This document shows positions 22,635-30,602 of a DNA stretch of 35,377 nt, one piece after another. The stretch is taken from contig NZ_FQUJ01000006.1 of NCBI RefSeq assembly GCF_900128925.1, forward strand, positions 1-35,377. Reading direction: 5' to 3'. Below the pieces are notes generated by a model. It was not told the DNA's origin. It saw nothing but the letters and a program-made list of their open reading frames with translations, and did no database searches. Numbering within the stretch: position 1 is the stretch's first letter; every line of letters begins with the position of its first letter. The DNA comes from Modicisalibacter ilicicola DSM 19980. GTDB lineage: Bacteria > Pseudomonadota > Gammaproteobacteria > Pseudomonadales > Halomonadaceae. The translations under genes and the position numbers were made by a program.

Positions 22635-24194
22635 TCAAGAGATGCGCGGTCCGATAGCCACCCCTTGTCGTACGTGCTCCGCCAGGCCCAGGCCCGCCTC
22701 GTGCATGGTCAGATAGGTCTGGTCGGCGCCCGCCTCATGGATCGACTGTGCCTCGTCCTGGTAAAGGCTATGCGCAACGATGGCACCCGTAAAGCCGTGA
22801 CTGCGCAACTGGCGAGTGGCAAAAATCTTCGACTGGGCGTCTGGCAGGGTCAGGACGACGGCCTGGATGCCTCGAAGATCGATGGCATTCCAGAAGCTGA
22901 TGTCCTCGCCGTCGGCATAGACGATATGCCGGCCCTGGGCATTGTGACCCTCGACGCGGCTGGGGTCGGCATCGATACCGATGACCGGGATGTCATCCTC
23001 GCGCAGGCGGTCGTAGGTGGAGGTGCCCGTGCGTCCCATGCCGATGACCAGCACCCGGGCCTCACCCAGAGAGGCGGGCTGTTCGTCCGGATGCCAGTTT
23101 CGCGTCTCGAAGCGTGTCAGCCAAGGCTCGACGCGCACGAACAGATAGTGCGCCTTGCGCTGCAGCGGCGAGGCCACCAGAAACGACAAGGCCACGGCAA
23201 GTGCCAGCCCCACCAGGGCATCGGGCACCAGAGCCGCCGCCACGATCAGGCCGAACTCGCTGTAACTGCTGAGGTTGACGGCGGCCTGGAAGGCGTTGCG
23301 TGCCCTGAGGCGAAACAGGATGAGCAGGAAGAAGAACAGCGCTGCCTTCAGCGGCAACAGGGCGACGAAGGCCACCGCAAACCCGATGGACTCCCAGTCC
23401 GGGAAGCCGGACATGCCGATTTCCAGGAAGAAGCCGACCAGGAACAGCTCCTTGAGTGCCCAGAGCGACTTGCCGATCTCCTGGGCGCGCGGATGCTGGG
23501 ACACCATGGCCCCGAGTACCAGGGCGCCGACCTCGCTGGAGAGGCCCAAGGCGCTGAAGCCGGCGCCACCGACCACCACCGCCAGCACCAGCCCCACCAG
23601 GAGCAGCAATTCATCATGCCCGCTGGCATCGATCAGGCGATGAAGTGCTGGCCGCAACAGCGGCAGACCCAGCAGTATGAGTGCCCAGGGCGAGGGTGTC
23701 TGTCCGATGGAAAACGCCAGCACGAACAGAGCGATGAGGTCCTGAATGATCAGGATGCCGATCGTGACGCGGCCGTGAAAGGCACGCAGTTCACGACGTT
23801 CCTCGAGATTCTTGGCGGACAGCACGGTACTGGAAAAGGCCAACGCAATCGCCAGAATGAGCGAGTTGGCCCAATCGACACCGCCCAGCCAGTGCAGGCC
23901 CAGGGCGAACACGCTTACCGTGACCATGAAGTGCGCCAGCCCGCCGCCGACCACCTCGGGTTGCACGAGACTCTTGAGCTTGAGCTTGAGCCCCACGCTG
24001 AATAGCAGCAGCAATACCCCGAGGTGGGCAATGTATTCGAGGATTTCCGGGGTCGCGGTGGGCAGCGCCAGGGTGTCGCGCAGGGGGTTGATCAAAAACC
24101 CGGCCCCCAGGAAGCCGACCAGGGGAGGAAGGCCGAAGCCGCGGGCGACCAGGCCAAGCAACAGGGCAAAGGAGAGACAAACGACTTCCAGCAT
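22635..24194 (-). CDS. CPA2/Kef-type monovalent cation:proton antiporter
   Basis: A 519-residue inner-membrane protein. About 11-12 membrane segments fill residues 1-365, with LGVLLLLFSVGLKLKL, ALAFSSTVLSAK and GILIIQDLIALFVLAF as in KefB/KefC-type proteins. A cytoplasmic TrkA-N (RCK) domain follows from about residue 385, with the nucleotide motif VLVIGMGRTGTSTYDRL and acidic IGIDADP. It should exchange K+ or Na+ for protons, gated by a ligand on the RCK domain. It is first gene of the leftward set with the amidoligase and amidotransferase. E. coli KefC is gated by glutathione adducts; whether an amide product gates this one is inference. Confidence 0.87.
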   Translation of the reverse strand: MLEVVCLSFALLLGLVARGFGLPPLVGFLGAGFLINPLRDTLALPTATPEILEYIAHLGVLLLLFSVGLKLKLKSLVQPEVVGGGLAHFMVTVSVFALGLHWLGGVDWANSLILAIALAFSSTVLSAKNLEERRELRAFHGRVTIGILIIQDLIALFVLAFSIGQTPSPWALILLGLPLLRPALHRLIDASGHDELLLLVGLVLAVVVGGAGFSALGLSSEVGALVLGAMVSQHPRAQEIGKSLWALKELFLVGFFLEIGMSGFPDWESIGFAVAFVALLPLKAALFFFLLILFRLRARNAFQAAVNLSSYSEFGLIVAAALVPDALVGLALAVALSFLVASPLQRKAHYLFVRVEPWLTRFETRNWHPDEQPASLGEARVLVIGMGRTGTSTYDRLREDDIPVIGIDADPSRVEGHNAQGRHIVYADGEDISFWNAIDLRGIQAVVLTLPDAQSKIFATRQLRSHGFTGAIVAHSLYQDEAQSIHEAGADQTYLTMHEAGLGLAEHVRQGVAIGPRIS

Positions 24195-24379
24195 CAGAGC
24201 GGACTCCCGGGGTTTTTCGATGCGGTCACAGGATATTCTCGGGCAAGATACCGCGCGTCGTTTTACCCGATCGACATGACGGTTGCCAGTCCTGACACGA
24301 GAGGCGTCGTCATCTTGTCAGAAAACTGGCATCCCGAGGTATGATTTCGAGGAAAGAACCGAGTCGACCAGGAGAGACC
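24195..24379. promoter_or_regulatory. Divergent region between antiporter and creatininase-family gene
   Basis: The rightward gene has a probable -10 TATGAT (24341-24346) with TTGTCA 19 bases upstream, a slightly long spacer. AGGAGA precedes the ATG at 24380. No clear leftward promoter was chosen. Confidence 0.35.
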
Positions 24380-25204
24380 ATGACGGATTCCATCGAATTC
24401 GGCGCGAGGCGTTGGCAGGATATGACGTCGCCGGAACTGAGTGGTGTCATCACCGAAGAGAGTGTCGCGGTCTTGCCCCTGGCGGCCATCGAGCAGCACG
24501 GCGCGCATCTGCCGCTCTCCACGGACCTGGATATCGGCCTGGGTCTGCTGGCAGCGGCCACCGCACTCTTGCCCGAGACGTTTGCGCTGTTCGAGCTGCC
24601 GCCCCTGGCGATCGGCAGCAGCCAGGAGCACGGCAGTTTTGCCGGCACGCTCAGTCTGCCGCCGGAGACCGCCATCGCGGTCATCGAAGCCTATGGCGAT
24701 TCACTCGCCCGCTCCGGCGTGCGGCGTCTGGTGCTGCTCAACAGCCACGGCGGCAACAAGGCAGTCGCCGACATCGCCGCACTCAAGCTGCGCGAGCGCC
24801 GGGGCATGCTGGTGGTCAAGGCCCACTACATGCGTTTCTCGCCACCGCCAGGCGCGCTACCCGAGAAAGAGTTGCGTCATGGACTGCATGGCGGCGCCCT
24901 GGAGACGGCGATGATGCTTCATCTGGCCCCTCACAAGGTGCGACGCGAGCATGTCGGCCACCCACCGTCCCGGGGCGAGGCAATGGCTGCCCGCGGGAAA
25001 TGGCTGGGTCCCGAGGGCGAGGCGGCCTTCGCCTGGCTGGCCGAGGATCTCCATCCAGGCGGGGTGGTGGGCGATGCCCGTCTGGCCGATGCCGAGCTGG
25101 GAGCGCGCCTCGTCGAGCATTACGCCAGCAAGCTGGCGACTCTCTTCGAAGAAGCCAGCACCATGGGCATCGACGACTTTCAGTCCCGCGAGGGGCGTTC
25201 GTAG
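24380..25204 (+). CDS. Creatininase-family metal amidohydrolase (ArfB/MftE-like)
   Basis: A 274-residue member of the creatininase fold, whose members hydrolyse cyclic amides, formamides or peptides using Zn/Mn. Probable metal ligands are E38 and H40 (AIEQHGAHL), D49 (STDLDIG), H123 (LNSHGGNK) and E175 (GGALETAM). GSSQEHGSFAGT is also typical. The ATG at 24380 has AGGAGA just before it. In archaea a member of this family (ArfB) removes formate from a GTP-derived pyrimidine in riboflavin/F420 synthesis. Here it converges on, and overlaps by 25 bases, a GTP cyclohydrolase II gene, so a role on a GTP-derived intermediate is a reasonable guess but unproven. Confidence 0.82.
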   Translation: MTDSIEFGARRWQDMTSPELSGVITEESVAVLPLAAIEQHGAHLPLSTDLDIGLGLLAAATALLPETFALFELPPLAIGSSQEHGSFAGTLSLPPETAIAVIEAYGDSLARSGVRRLVLLNSHGGNKAVADIAALKLRERRGMLVVKAHYMRFSPPPGALPEKELRHGLHGGALETAMMLHLAPHKVRREHVGHPPSRGEAMAARGKWLGPEGEAAFAWLAEDLHPGGVVGDARLADAELGARLVEHYASKLATLFEEASTMGIDDFQSREGRS

Positions 25205-26298
25205 TTCTCCAGCACCGCCTCGAGCATGTGACCGGCACGCTTGGCCTTGGCATTCAGGTAACGATAGTTCTGCTCGGTCAGACGGCCGTACAGCGCCTGG
25301 CGATCGGTCACCTCGATGCCGCCCTCGATCAGGGCGGTGATCTTGATCGGGTTGTTGGTGAGCAGCTGCACGCGACGGACCTCCAGGGCGGCCAGCATGT
25401 CCACCGCCACGCCATAGCGACGCTCATCCTCACCGAAGCCCAGTATCTGGTCGGCGTCCAGGGTGTCGAGCCCTTCGTCCTGCAGCGAGTAGGCTCGCAA
25501 CTTGTTGGCCAGTCCGATACCACGCCCTTCCTGGGCGAGATAGAGCAGCACGCCGCCGCCCATGGCCTCGATATCCGCGACTGCATTGCGCAGCTGTTCG
25601 CCGCAGTCGCAGCGCAGGCTGCCGAACAGGTCGCCGGTCAGGCAGGCGGAATGCAGGCGAAGCGGCACCGCCTCACGCCAGTCGGCGGGCTCCCCGATGA
25701 CGATGGCGACATGCTCGCGCAAGCCATCCGGTTCGCGGAACAGGATGAAACGGCTCTGGGCGGCTTCCGCCAGAGGAATACGTGCCTCGCTGACCCGCTT
25801 GAGCAACCCGCTGGCGGCCTCGAAGCAGCGTTCGGCCTTGGCAGCCTCCACGGCCAGCAATTCGCCTCGCTCGACCAGGGACTCGACCAAAGCGCGAGAG
25901 CCGCTGGCCACCCGGGCGGTGAGGGCAGCGGGAATCAACAGGGCGCGCCGCATCAGGGTCAGGGCCGCATGATCGGCGCGGCTGGCGGAAACGACCGGAT
26001 GCGTGGTCCCCGGCACGTCGACCCCGAAAGCCAGCTCGCCAAGATGCCTGGCATCCAGGGAGGAAGGCTTGTCCAGCGACAGGCGCGCGGTCTCGGCCTC
26101 GATCGGCTGGCCCAGCAGCGCCAGCCGATGCCGACTCAGCACCAGGCCCGGCGCTTCCCCCGCCGTAGCGACGAGACGCTCCAGGGTGCCGTCGTCGACG
26201 CTTTCGATCGGCTGGACGAGAATGTCCTGCTCCTCGTCGCGCAGCAGTATCGGCAACCCCCGGCGGATATCGAAAATGGCGCGTTCAACCTGGTGCAT
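25180..26298 (-). CDS. GTP cyclohydrolase II with degenerate RibB-like N-terminal half
   Basis: A 372-residue protein. The C-terminal 190 residues are a complete GTP cyclohydrolase II: zinc cysteines C219, C230 and C232 (LHSACLTGDLFGSLRCDCGEQL), QEGRGIGLANKLRAY with the catalytic Arg, LGFGEDERRYGVAVDML, LLTNNPIK. This enzyme opens GTP to a diaminopyrimidine and formate. The N-terminal half looks like a RibB (DHBP synthase) relic: IFDIRRGLPILLRDEEQD is in place, but the RENEGD catalytic motif is lost. Start supported by AAGGAG. Because of the neighbours it is more likely a pathway-specific paralogue than the housekeeping ribA; this is inference. Confidence 0.85.
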   Translation of the reverse strand: MHQVERAIFDIRRGLPILLRDEEQDILVQPIESVDDGTLERLVATAGEAPGLVLSRHRLALLGQPIEAETARLSLDKPSSLDARHLGELAFGVDVPGTTHPVVSASRADHAALTLMRRALLIPAALTARVASGSRALVESLVERGELLAVEAAKAERCFEAASGLLKRVSEARIPLAEAAQSRFILFREPDGLREHVAIVIGEPADWREAVPLRLHSACLTGDLFGSLRCDCGEQLRNAVADIEAMGGGVLLYLAQEGRGIGLANKLRAYSLQDEGLDTLDADQILGFGEDERRYGVAVDMLAALEVRRVQLLTNNPIKITALIEGGIEVTDRQALYGRLTEQNYRYLNAKAKRAGHMLEAVLENYERPSRD

Positions 26299-26393
26299 GA
26301 GCTTCTCCTTGTGGGCCGAGGTTGTTCTTGTCCGGGACGCTGCGCATGATAGGACTCCTGCCCCTGTCCATGAGAAGCCTGAGCGACGTATTC

Positions 26394-27245
26394 ATGAGCG
26401 ATCCCTTCTGTGATGTCGACCTGGCCTGGTCCTGCCTTCGCAGGGCAAGCGATCACGACTGGTCATCGTCCTTGTCCTTCACTTCCGGTGTGCCTGGCCT
26501 GAGCCTTCGGCAAGGTGGTACCTGGGCGTACGACGGCGCCGTCGCCGACGACGTGCGTCACCTGCTCGACAGCCTGGTGCCCCTGGTGGTGCGGACTCGG
26601 CCTCTGGCGATCGCCCAGCTCGGCCAGAGCCTGGACGGTCGAATCGCCACCGTGACCGGCGCATCGCACTATGTGAACGGGCTCGAGAGCCGGGTTCATC
26701 TGCACCGCCTGCGCGCCTTGGTCGATGCCGTGCTGGTGGGGGCCGGAACGGTCGAGGCCGACGACCCCCGGCTCAGCGTCCGCCATGTCGCGGGGCGACA
26801 CCCGGTGCGCGTGGTGCTCGACCCCCGGGGGCGACTCAGCGCCACCCATCATGTCTTCCAGTCCGCCGAGACACCGACCCTGCATCTGGTCGGCTGTCAC
26901 GCGGCTGTCGCGGGACCTTTCGGTAGCCATGTCGAGCGCATCGCCCTGCCGATCGATGATGCCGGCATCGCCCCGCGCAGAGTGCTCGACACGCTGGCCG
27001 CACGGGGGCTCGAGCGGGTGTTGGTCGAGGGCGGCGGGGTGACTGTCTCGCGCTTTCTCGAGGCCGGCGTCCTGCATCGCCTGCACATGCTGATCGCGCC
27101 TCTGCTGATTGGTTCGGGGCGTCCCGGGCTCGACCTGGCGCCGATCGCGACCCTCGACCAGGCATTGCGACCCCGCGCCCGCACCTTTCCCTGCGGCGAC
27201 GACACCTTGTTCGACCTGGCGCTCGCGTCGGCCGAGACGCCGTGA
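26394..27245 (+). CDS. RibD C-terminal-type pyrimidine reductase, stand-alone
   Basis: A 283-residue NADPH reductase of the RibD_C/dihydrofolate-reductase fold. In riboflavin synthesis this domain reduces the ribose of the aminopyrimidine phosphate to ribityl. Hallmarks: IAQLGQSLDGRIATVTGASHYVNG, HRLRALVDAVLVGAGTVEADDPRLSVR and VLVEGGGVTVSRFL. The deaminase half of bifunctional RibD is absent; instead there are about 60 unmatched residues. The start is uncertain (26346, 26370 or 26394); none has a good ribosome site. It is divergent from the cyclohydrolase gene 95 bases away, so the two probably act on the same GTP-derived compound. Confidence 0.83.
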   Translation: MSDPFCDVDLAWSCLRRASDHDWSSSLSFTSGVPGLSLRQGGTWAYDGAVADDVRHLLDSLVPLVVRTRPLAIAQLGQSLDGRIATVTGASHYVNGLESRVHLHRLRALVDAVLVGAGTVEADDPRLSVRHVAGRHPVRVVLDPRGRLSATHHVFQSAETPTLHLVGCHAAVAGPFGSHVERIALPIDDAGIAPRRVLDTLAARGLERVLVEGGGVTVSRFLEAGVLHRLHMLIAPLLIGSGRPGLDLAPIATLDQALRPRARTFPCGDDTLFDLALASAETP

Positions 27246-28187
27246 TCGCCGGCTCATCAGGAACAGGGCACCGGGCAGGCTCGAGACCAGCACCAGGCCA
27301 CCGTAGGCCATCGACACCGCCACTCCCTGGGCCGGGGCGAGACCGGCGGCGGCCCACACCAGCGCCGCCGCTCCCTCCCGCAAGCCCCAGCCCGCCACGG
27401 AGAGAGGGATGGCCATCGCCAGCAGCACGGGCGGGATCAATGCCAACAGCGTCATCAGCGGCAACTCGGTACCGATGGCCCGGGCGGCACAGACGAACAC
27501 CGCCACGTAACTGCCGACCACCAACAGCGACCCCAGCAGTTGACGCGGCCAGGCATGGGAACTGAGCAGGGTAAGAAACAGGTCGCGGCCCAGCCCCCTG
27601 GTCAACGTCTCGAATAGGCGAGGAGGGCGGGTGTAAAGCCGATAAAGTGCCAGGCCCGCGACGAGCAGAACGAACGCCAACGTCAGCCAGACCAGCGTAC
27701 CGGTGGCTGCCAGTCGATCGAGCCCATCGCCGAGGGCCGCGCTGAGCGGGCGGTGCCAGAGGGGCGACAAGAGCACCGAGGCGGTCATGACCGCCAGTAC
27801 CAGTTGGCCCGAGACCCGCTCGATGATGACGGCACGCAGGGCCGCGGCGCGTTCGCCGCTGGCACGGGCATGCCGCCAGGCGCGGGCGGCATCGCCCATG
27901 ACGCCACCGGGCAGAAGCTGGTTGAGAAAGGTGGCCAGGTAATAGTCGCCCAAGGCCGCGCCCCAGGCCAGGCGAATGCCCAGCAGACGCGCGGTCAGGC
28001 GCCAGCGCCAGGCGGAGACCGCCACCTGGGGCAGGGTCAAGGCCAGGGCCAGCATCACCCAGGAGGCCGACAGTCCCTGGAGTTCTGCAGCGATGGTCGA
28101 CATGTCCAGCCACCAGGCGAGAAGGCCCAGCAGGACCGCGCTTGCCAGCAAGCGAATCCATGCATGGGGAGGAAGCAGTCGCGCCAT
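26463..28187 (-). CDS. LPG-synthase-TM/UPF0104-type membrane protein with run-on C-terminus
   Basis: The first 310 or so residues are a polytopic inner-membrane protein (about eight membrane segments) of the lysylphosphatidylglycerol synthase TM / flippase-like family, with the hallmark FLNQLLPGGVMGDAARAWRHA and GWGLREGAAALVWA. Members move or anchor lipid-linked substrates. Homologues end near the SRRSRR motif (about 27255). Here no in-frame stop appears until 26463, so the frame continues for some 260 residues antisense to the whole reductase gene. That tail is low-complexity, His/Gln/Arg-rich and looks like an antisense shadow, not a domain. It starts one base after the methyltransferase stop. 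The membrane part is sure; the true end is not. Confidence 0.75.
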   Translation of the reverse strand: MARLLPPHAWIRLLASAVLLGLLAWWLDMSTIAAELQGLSASWVMLALALTLPQVAVSAWRWRLTARLLGIRLAWGAALGDYYLATFLNQLLPGGVMGDAARAWRHARASGERAAALRAVIIERVSGQLVLAVMTASVLLSPLWHRPLSAALGDGLDRLAATGTLVWLTLAFVLLVAGLALYRLYTRPPRLFETLTRGLGRDLFLTLLSSHAWPRQLLGSLLVVGSYVAVFVCAARAIGTELPLMTLLALIPPVLLAMAIPLSVAGWGLREGAAALVWAAAGLAPAQGVAVSMAYGGLVLVSSLPGALFLMSRRSRRLGRRERQVEQGVVAAGKGAGAGSQCLVEGRDRRQVEPGTPRTNQQRRDQHVQAMQDAGLEKARDSHPAALDQHPLEPPCGQRVEHSARGDAGIIDRQGDALDMATERSRDSRVTADQMQGRCLGGLEDMMGGAESPPGVEHHAHRVSPRDMADAEPGVVGLDRSGPHQHGIDQGAQAVQMNPALEPVHIVRCAGHGGDSTVQALAELGDRQRPSPHHQGHQAVEQVTHVVGDGAVVRPGTTLPKAQARHTGSEGQGR

Positions 28188-29075
28188 TCAGGATTCCTCC
28201 CGGGGGCGGGCGAAGAGGTCGACATGACCGACGCTCAGCCCCAGCGATCCGTCATTCAGGGAGGTCAGGCGGTTCGCCAGCCAGGCGTCGGCCCGCGAGC
28301 GTTGCCCGGGTGCCTGTTCGTGCACGGCGGTGGCCCAGCCCTCGAGCAGTTGGCTTCCCAGCGCCAGGGTCTCAGGCCGGCCTGGCGGCAGTCGCCAGGG
28401 GCTGGGGGCGCTCATCACGTGGTAGCCGCGCCTGGAAAAGGCATCGTGAAGTACCTGGGGGGCGGTTTTCCCCAGCGCCTCTCCGAACCCTTTTTCACGG
28501 CGTTGGTGGGCATTGACCTGATCGCGAACCCACCGGTCCTCGGCGTCATTCAGGGCCCTGGTATCACGATCGTAAAACGCCCAGTCGCCATCCACACTGA
28601 GGGTGAACAGCACCGCCGACTTCCGGGCCACGCAGGCCCCGGCCAGTCGTTCCACCCATGACGCCGAGACCAGGTCGAAGAGTGCCGAGGCACAGACCAG
28701 ATCGCTGCCCCCCAGCATGTCGGGATCGAACGTCACCAGGTCGCGACAGTGGGCTGTCAGTTCGATGGAGGTGCCGTCGCTGTCGCGAAGTCGACGAAGG
28801 CGCGATGTCGCCTCGTCCAGCAGGCCGGCGTCGTGATCGATCAGATGCCAGCGTTGCGGGCCGGGCAGGCGGGCGGCAAGAAACTCGAGGTTACTGCCGG
28901 CACCGCTGGCAAGATCCACCAGCGAGAGAACACGCCCGGATTCGCCACCCTGGCGTCGCAGCAGCCAGCGCCCTGCACCCCGGGTCAGCGTGGCATCCCG
29001 CGCCTTGGCGTCCGTTGCCTGGCGCAGGCGTAGCCATTGTGTATCGAAGGTGCTGCCGGGGGCGGGTTGGTTCAT
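28188..29075 (-). CDS. Class I SAM-dependent methyltransferase
   Basis: A 295-residue methyltransferase. The SAM-binding motif I is VDLASGAGSNLEFLAARL near residue 53, with an acidic motif II (HLIDHDAG) and motif IV region (GSDLVCASALFDLVS). The sequence ends immediately before the membrane-protein ATG (no gap) and its own ATG overlaps the glycosyltransferase stop (ATGA). The acceptor is unknown; in this operon it may be the sugar, the heterocycle or a lipid. Confidence 0.8.
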   Translation of the reverse strand: MNQPAPGSTFDTQWLRLRQATDAKARDATLTRGAGRWLLRRQGGESGRVLSLVDLASGAGSNLEFLAARLPGPQRWHLIDHDAGLLDEATSRLRRLRDSDGTSIELTAHCRDLVTFDPDMLGGSDLVCASALFDLVSASWVERLAGACVARKSAVLFTLSVDGDWAFYDRDTRALNDAEDRWVRDQVNAHQRREKGFGEALGKTAPQVLHDAFSRRGYHVMSAPSPWRLPPGRPETLALGSQLLEGWATAVHEQAPGQRSRADAWLANRLTSLNDGSLGLSVGHVDLFARPREES

Positions 29076-30175
29076 GTTCCGGAGGCTTCCGTGCGGGTGC
29101 TGATATCGGGCGAGTCGCCAGGCTCGCGCAGCAGGGCCGCGGCAAAGGCCTGCCCGGCAGCGTGCCAGTCCTTGAGCGCCGAGCGCGCCTTGCCGGCACC
29201 GTCACGCAGGCGGGTGCGCAGCTCGGGGTCGTCGAACCAGCGTTGCAGCGCGTCGGCCAGTGCCTCGGGGTCGTCCGGGGGCACGCTCAATCCCGCTTCC
29301 TCGGGCAAGGTATGGGCCAGGGCGCCGCCAGTGGTGGTGATGACCGGCAGGCCACGGGCCAGCGCTTCGGTGATCACCATGCCATAGCCCTCGTAACGGG
29401 AGGGCAGGATGAAGAGATCGGCATTCTGGTAAGCCTCCCTCAAGGCATCCGGGGATCGCTCGCCGAGCAGTCGGATGCGTCCCTCGAGGCCCTGTTCCCG
29501 GAGCTCGTCGGCGATGGTGGCGGCATGATCCTTGTCGCGGTCGAGCGCCCCGATGCAGTCGCATTGCCAGTCGCGATCGCGCAGCCGGCTCAGGGCTTCG
29601 AGCAATACATCGTGGCCCTTGCGGGGAATGACGGTCGCCACGCACAGCAGATGCTGGCGAGTGGTCGGGTCGTCGGCGCCGCGCCTTGCCAGCGGGGCCG
29701 GTTCGACACCGGGCTCGATGACGGCGACGCGTTCGGCCGGCACAGCGAAGTCGGCCAGGCGCCTCGCGGTGTAGGGGCTGGTGGCGATGATTCGCCCGAC
29801 GGCACCCAGGGCGAGGGTCTCGCTGAGGGTGAATCGGGTACGTTGTGCCGGATCGAGACCGGTTTCGTCGGCGAGGGGATGATGAATCAGCGCGGTCAGC
29901 GTCAGGCGTTCACGATGAGCGGCGACGATCTCGGGCAGGCCGCCCATGGCCAGGCCGTCGATGACCACGCGAGTGCCGTCGGGCTGTCGGGCAAGCGCTT
30001 CCTCGAGTGCCTGAGCCGCGGTCTCGTCGGGTTCGGGGAAACTGCCCTCGAGGCCGATGACCTCGACGTTCCAGTCCTGGCGACGCAGCGCTTCGACAAT
30101 GCGCGCGTCATACAGGTACCCGCCGGTGAACTGCTCGGGATCACCGGCAACGATCAATGTCAGCGAAGGACTCAC
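29072..30175 (-). CDS. GT4-family glycosyltransferase
   Basis: A 367-residue GT-B retaining glycosyltransferase. The C-terminal nucleotide-sugar part is typical: [54 protein letters not shown], the last holding the E-x7-E motif. The N-terminal acceptor half ([24 protein letters not shown]) is divergent. The GTG start overlaps the PTPS-like stop (GTGA) and is preceded by GAGGGGG. It probably glycosylates the product of the neighbouring pteridine-like enzymes or a lipid; the acceptor is not shown by sequence. Confidence 0.86.
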   Translation of the reverse strand: MSPSLTLIVAGDPEQFTGGYLYDARIVEALRRQDWNVEVIGLEGSFPEPDETAAQALEEALARQPDGTRVVIDGLAMGGLPEIVAAHRERLTLTALIHHPLADETGLDPAQRTRFTLSETLALGAVGRIIATSPYTARRLADFAVPAERVAVIEPGVEPAPLARRGADDPTTRQHLLCVATVIPRKGHDVLLEALSRLRDRDWQCDCIGALDRDKDHAATIADELREQGLEGRIRLLGERSPDALREAYQNADLFILPSRYEGYGMVITEALARGLPVITTTGGALAHTLPEEAGLSVPPDDPEALADALQRWFDDPELRTRLRDGAGKARSALKDWHAAGQAFAAALLREPGDSPDISTRTEASGT

Positions 30176-30570
30176 AGCGCCCCCTCGAAGTCGGCCCAGG
30201 CGACATGCGATTCGTGCAGGGTCACCTTCAAGTGAGACAGGCCCGAGGCGGCCTGGCCCAGGCGGCCCTCGTCGATGGCCCGCGCAAGCCGGTCGAAGAC
30301 TGTCTTGGCCATGAACTCGGTCGTGGTGTTGCGGCCCTGGAATTCGGGAATTTCATCGAGGTTGCGAAAATTGAATTCGGCCAGGGTCTCGCTCAAGGCC
30401 GAGCTGGCCAGTCCGATGTCGACGACCAGGTCGTCATCGTCGAGACACGGGCGCCTGAAGGTGACATCCACCACGTAGGTAGCGCCGTGCTGTCGCTGGG
30501 CCGGGCCGAAGACATCACCCTTGAAGCTGTGGGCGATCATGAAATGATCGCGAACGGTCAAGCTGAACAT
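30172..30570 (-). CDS. Divergent 6-pyruvoyltetrahydropterin synthase/QueD-like protein
   Basis: A 132-residue T-fold protein of the PTPS/QueD family. It keeps H14 (FMIAHSF), H28-G29, NTTTEF and a conserved late Glu (E120). However, the third zinc His is A30 (HGA not HGH), the catalytic Cys four residues before H28 is A24, and the catalytic LDH motif is not recognisable (FNFRN). So it should not do ordinary QueD or PTPS chemistry by the known mechanism. I start at ATG 30570, with AAGGAA eight bases upstream; a longer frame upstream is noise. It lies 32 bases after the dehydrogenase gene and overlaps the glycosyltransferase. Confidence 0.78.
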   Translation of the reverse strand: MFSLTVRDHFMIAHSFKGDVFGPAQRQHGATYVVDVTFRRPCLDDDDLVVDIGLASSALSETLAEFNFRNLDEIPEFQGRNTTTEFMAKTVFDRLARAIDEGRLGQAASGLSHLKVTLHESHVAWADFEGAL

Positions 30571-30602
30571 TGCGTCGTTTCCTTGATGAATGAAACCCAT
30601 CT

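Noticed and set aside
24283-26349. A 688-codon rightward open frame across the creatininase and cyclohydrolase genes
   Set aside because: It is out of frame with the clear creatininase gene and antisense to the cyclohydrolase; low-complexity composition and no family match. It arises from high GC.
28658-30235. A 525-codon rightward frame opposite the methyltransferase and glycosyltransferase genes
   Set aside because: Both opposite-strand genes have complete family motifs and coupled starts; this frame has none.
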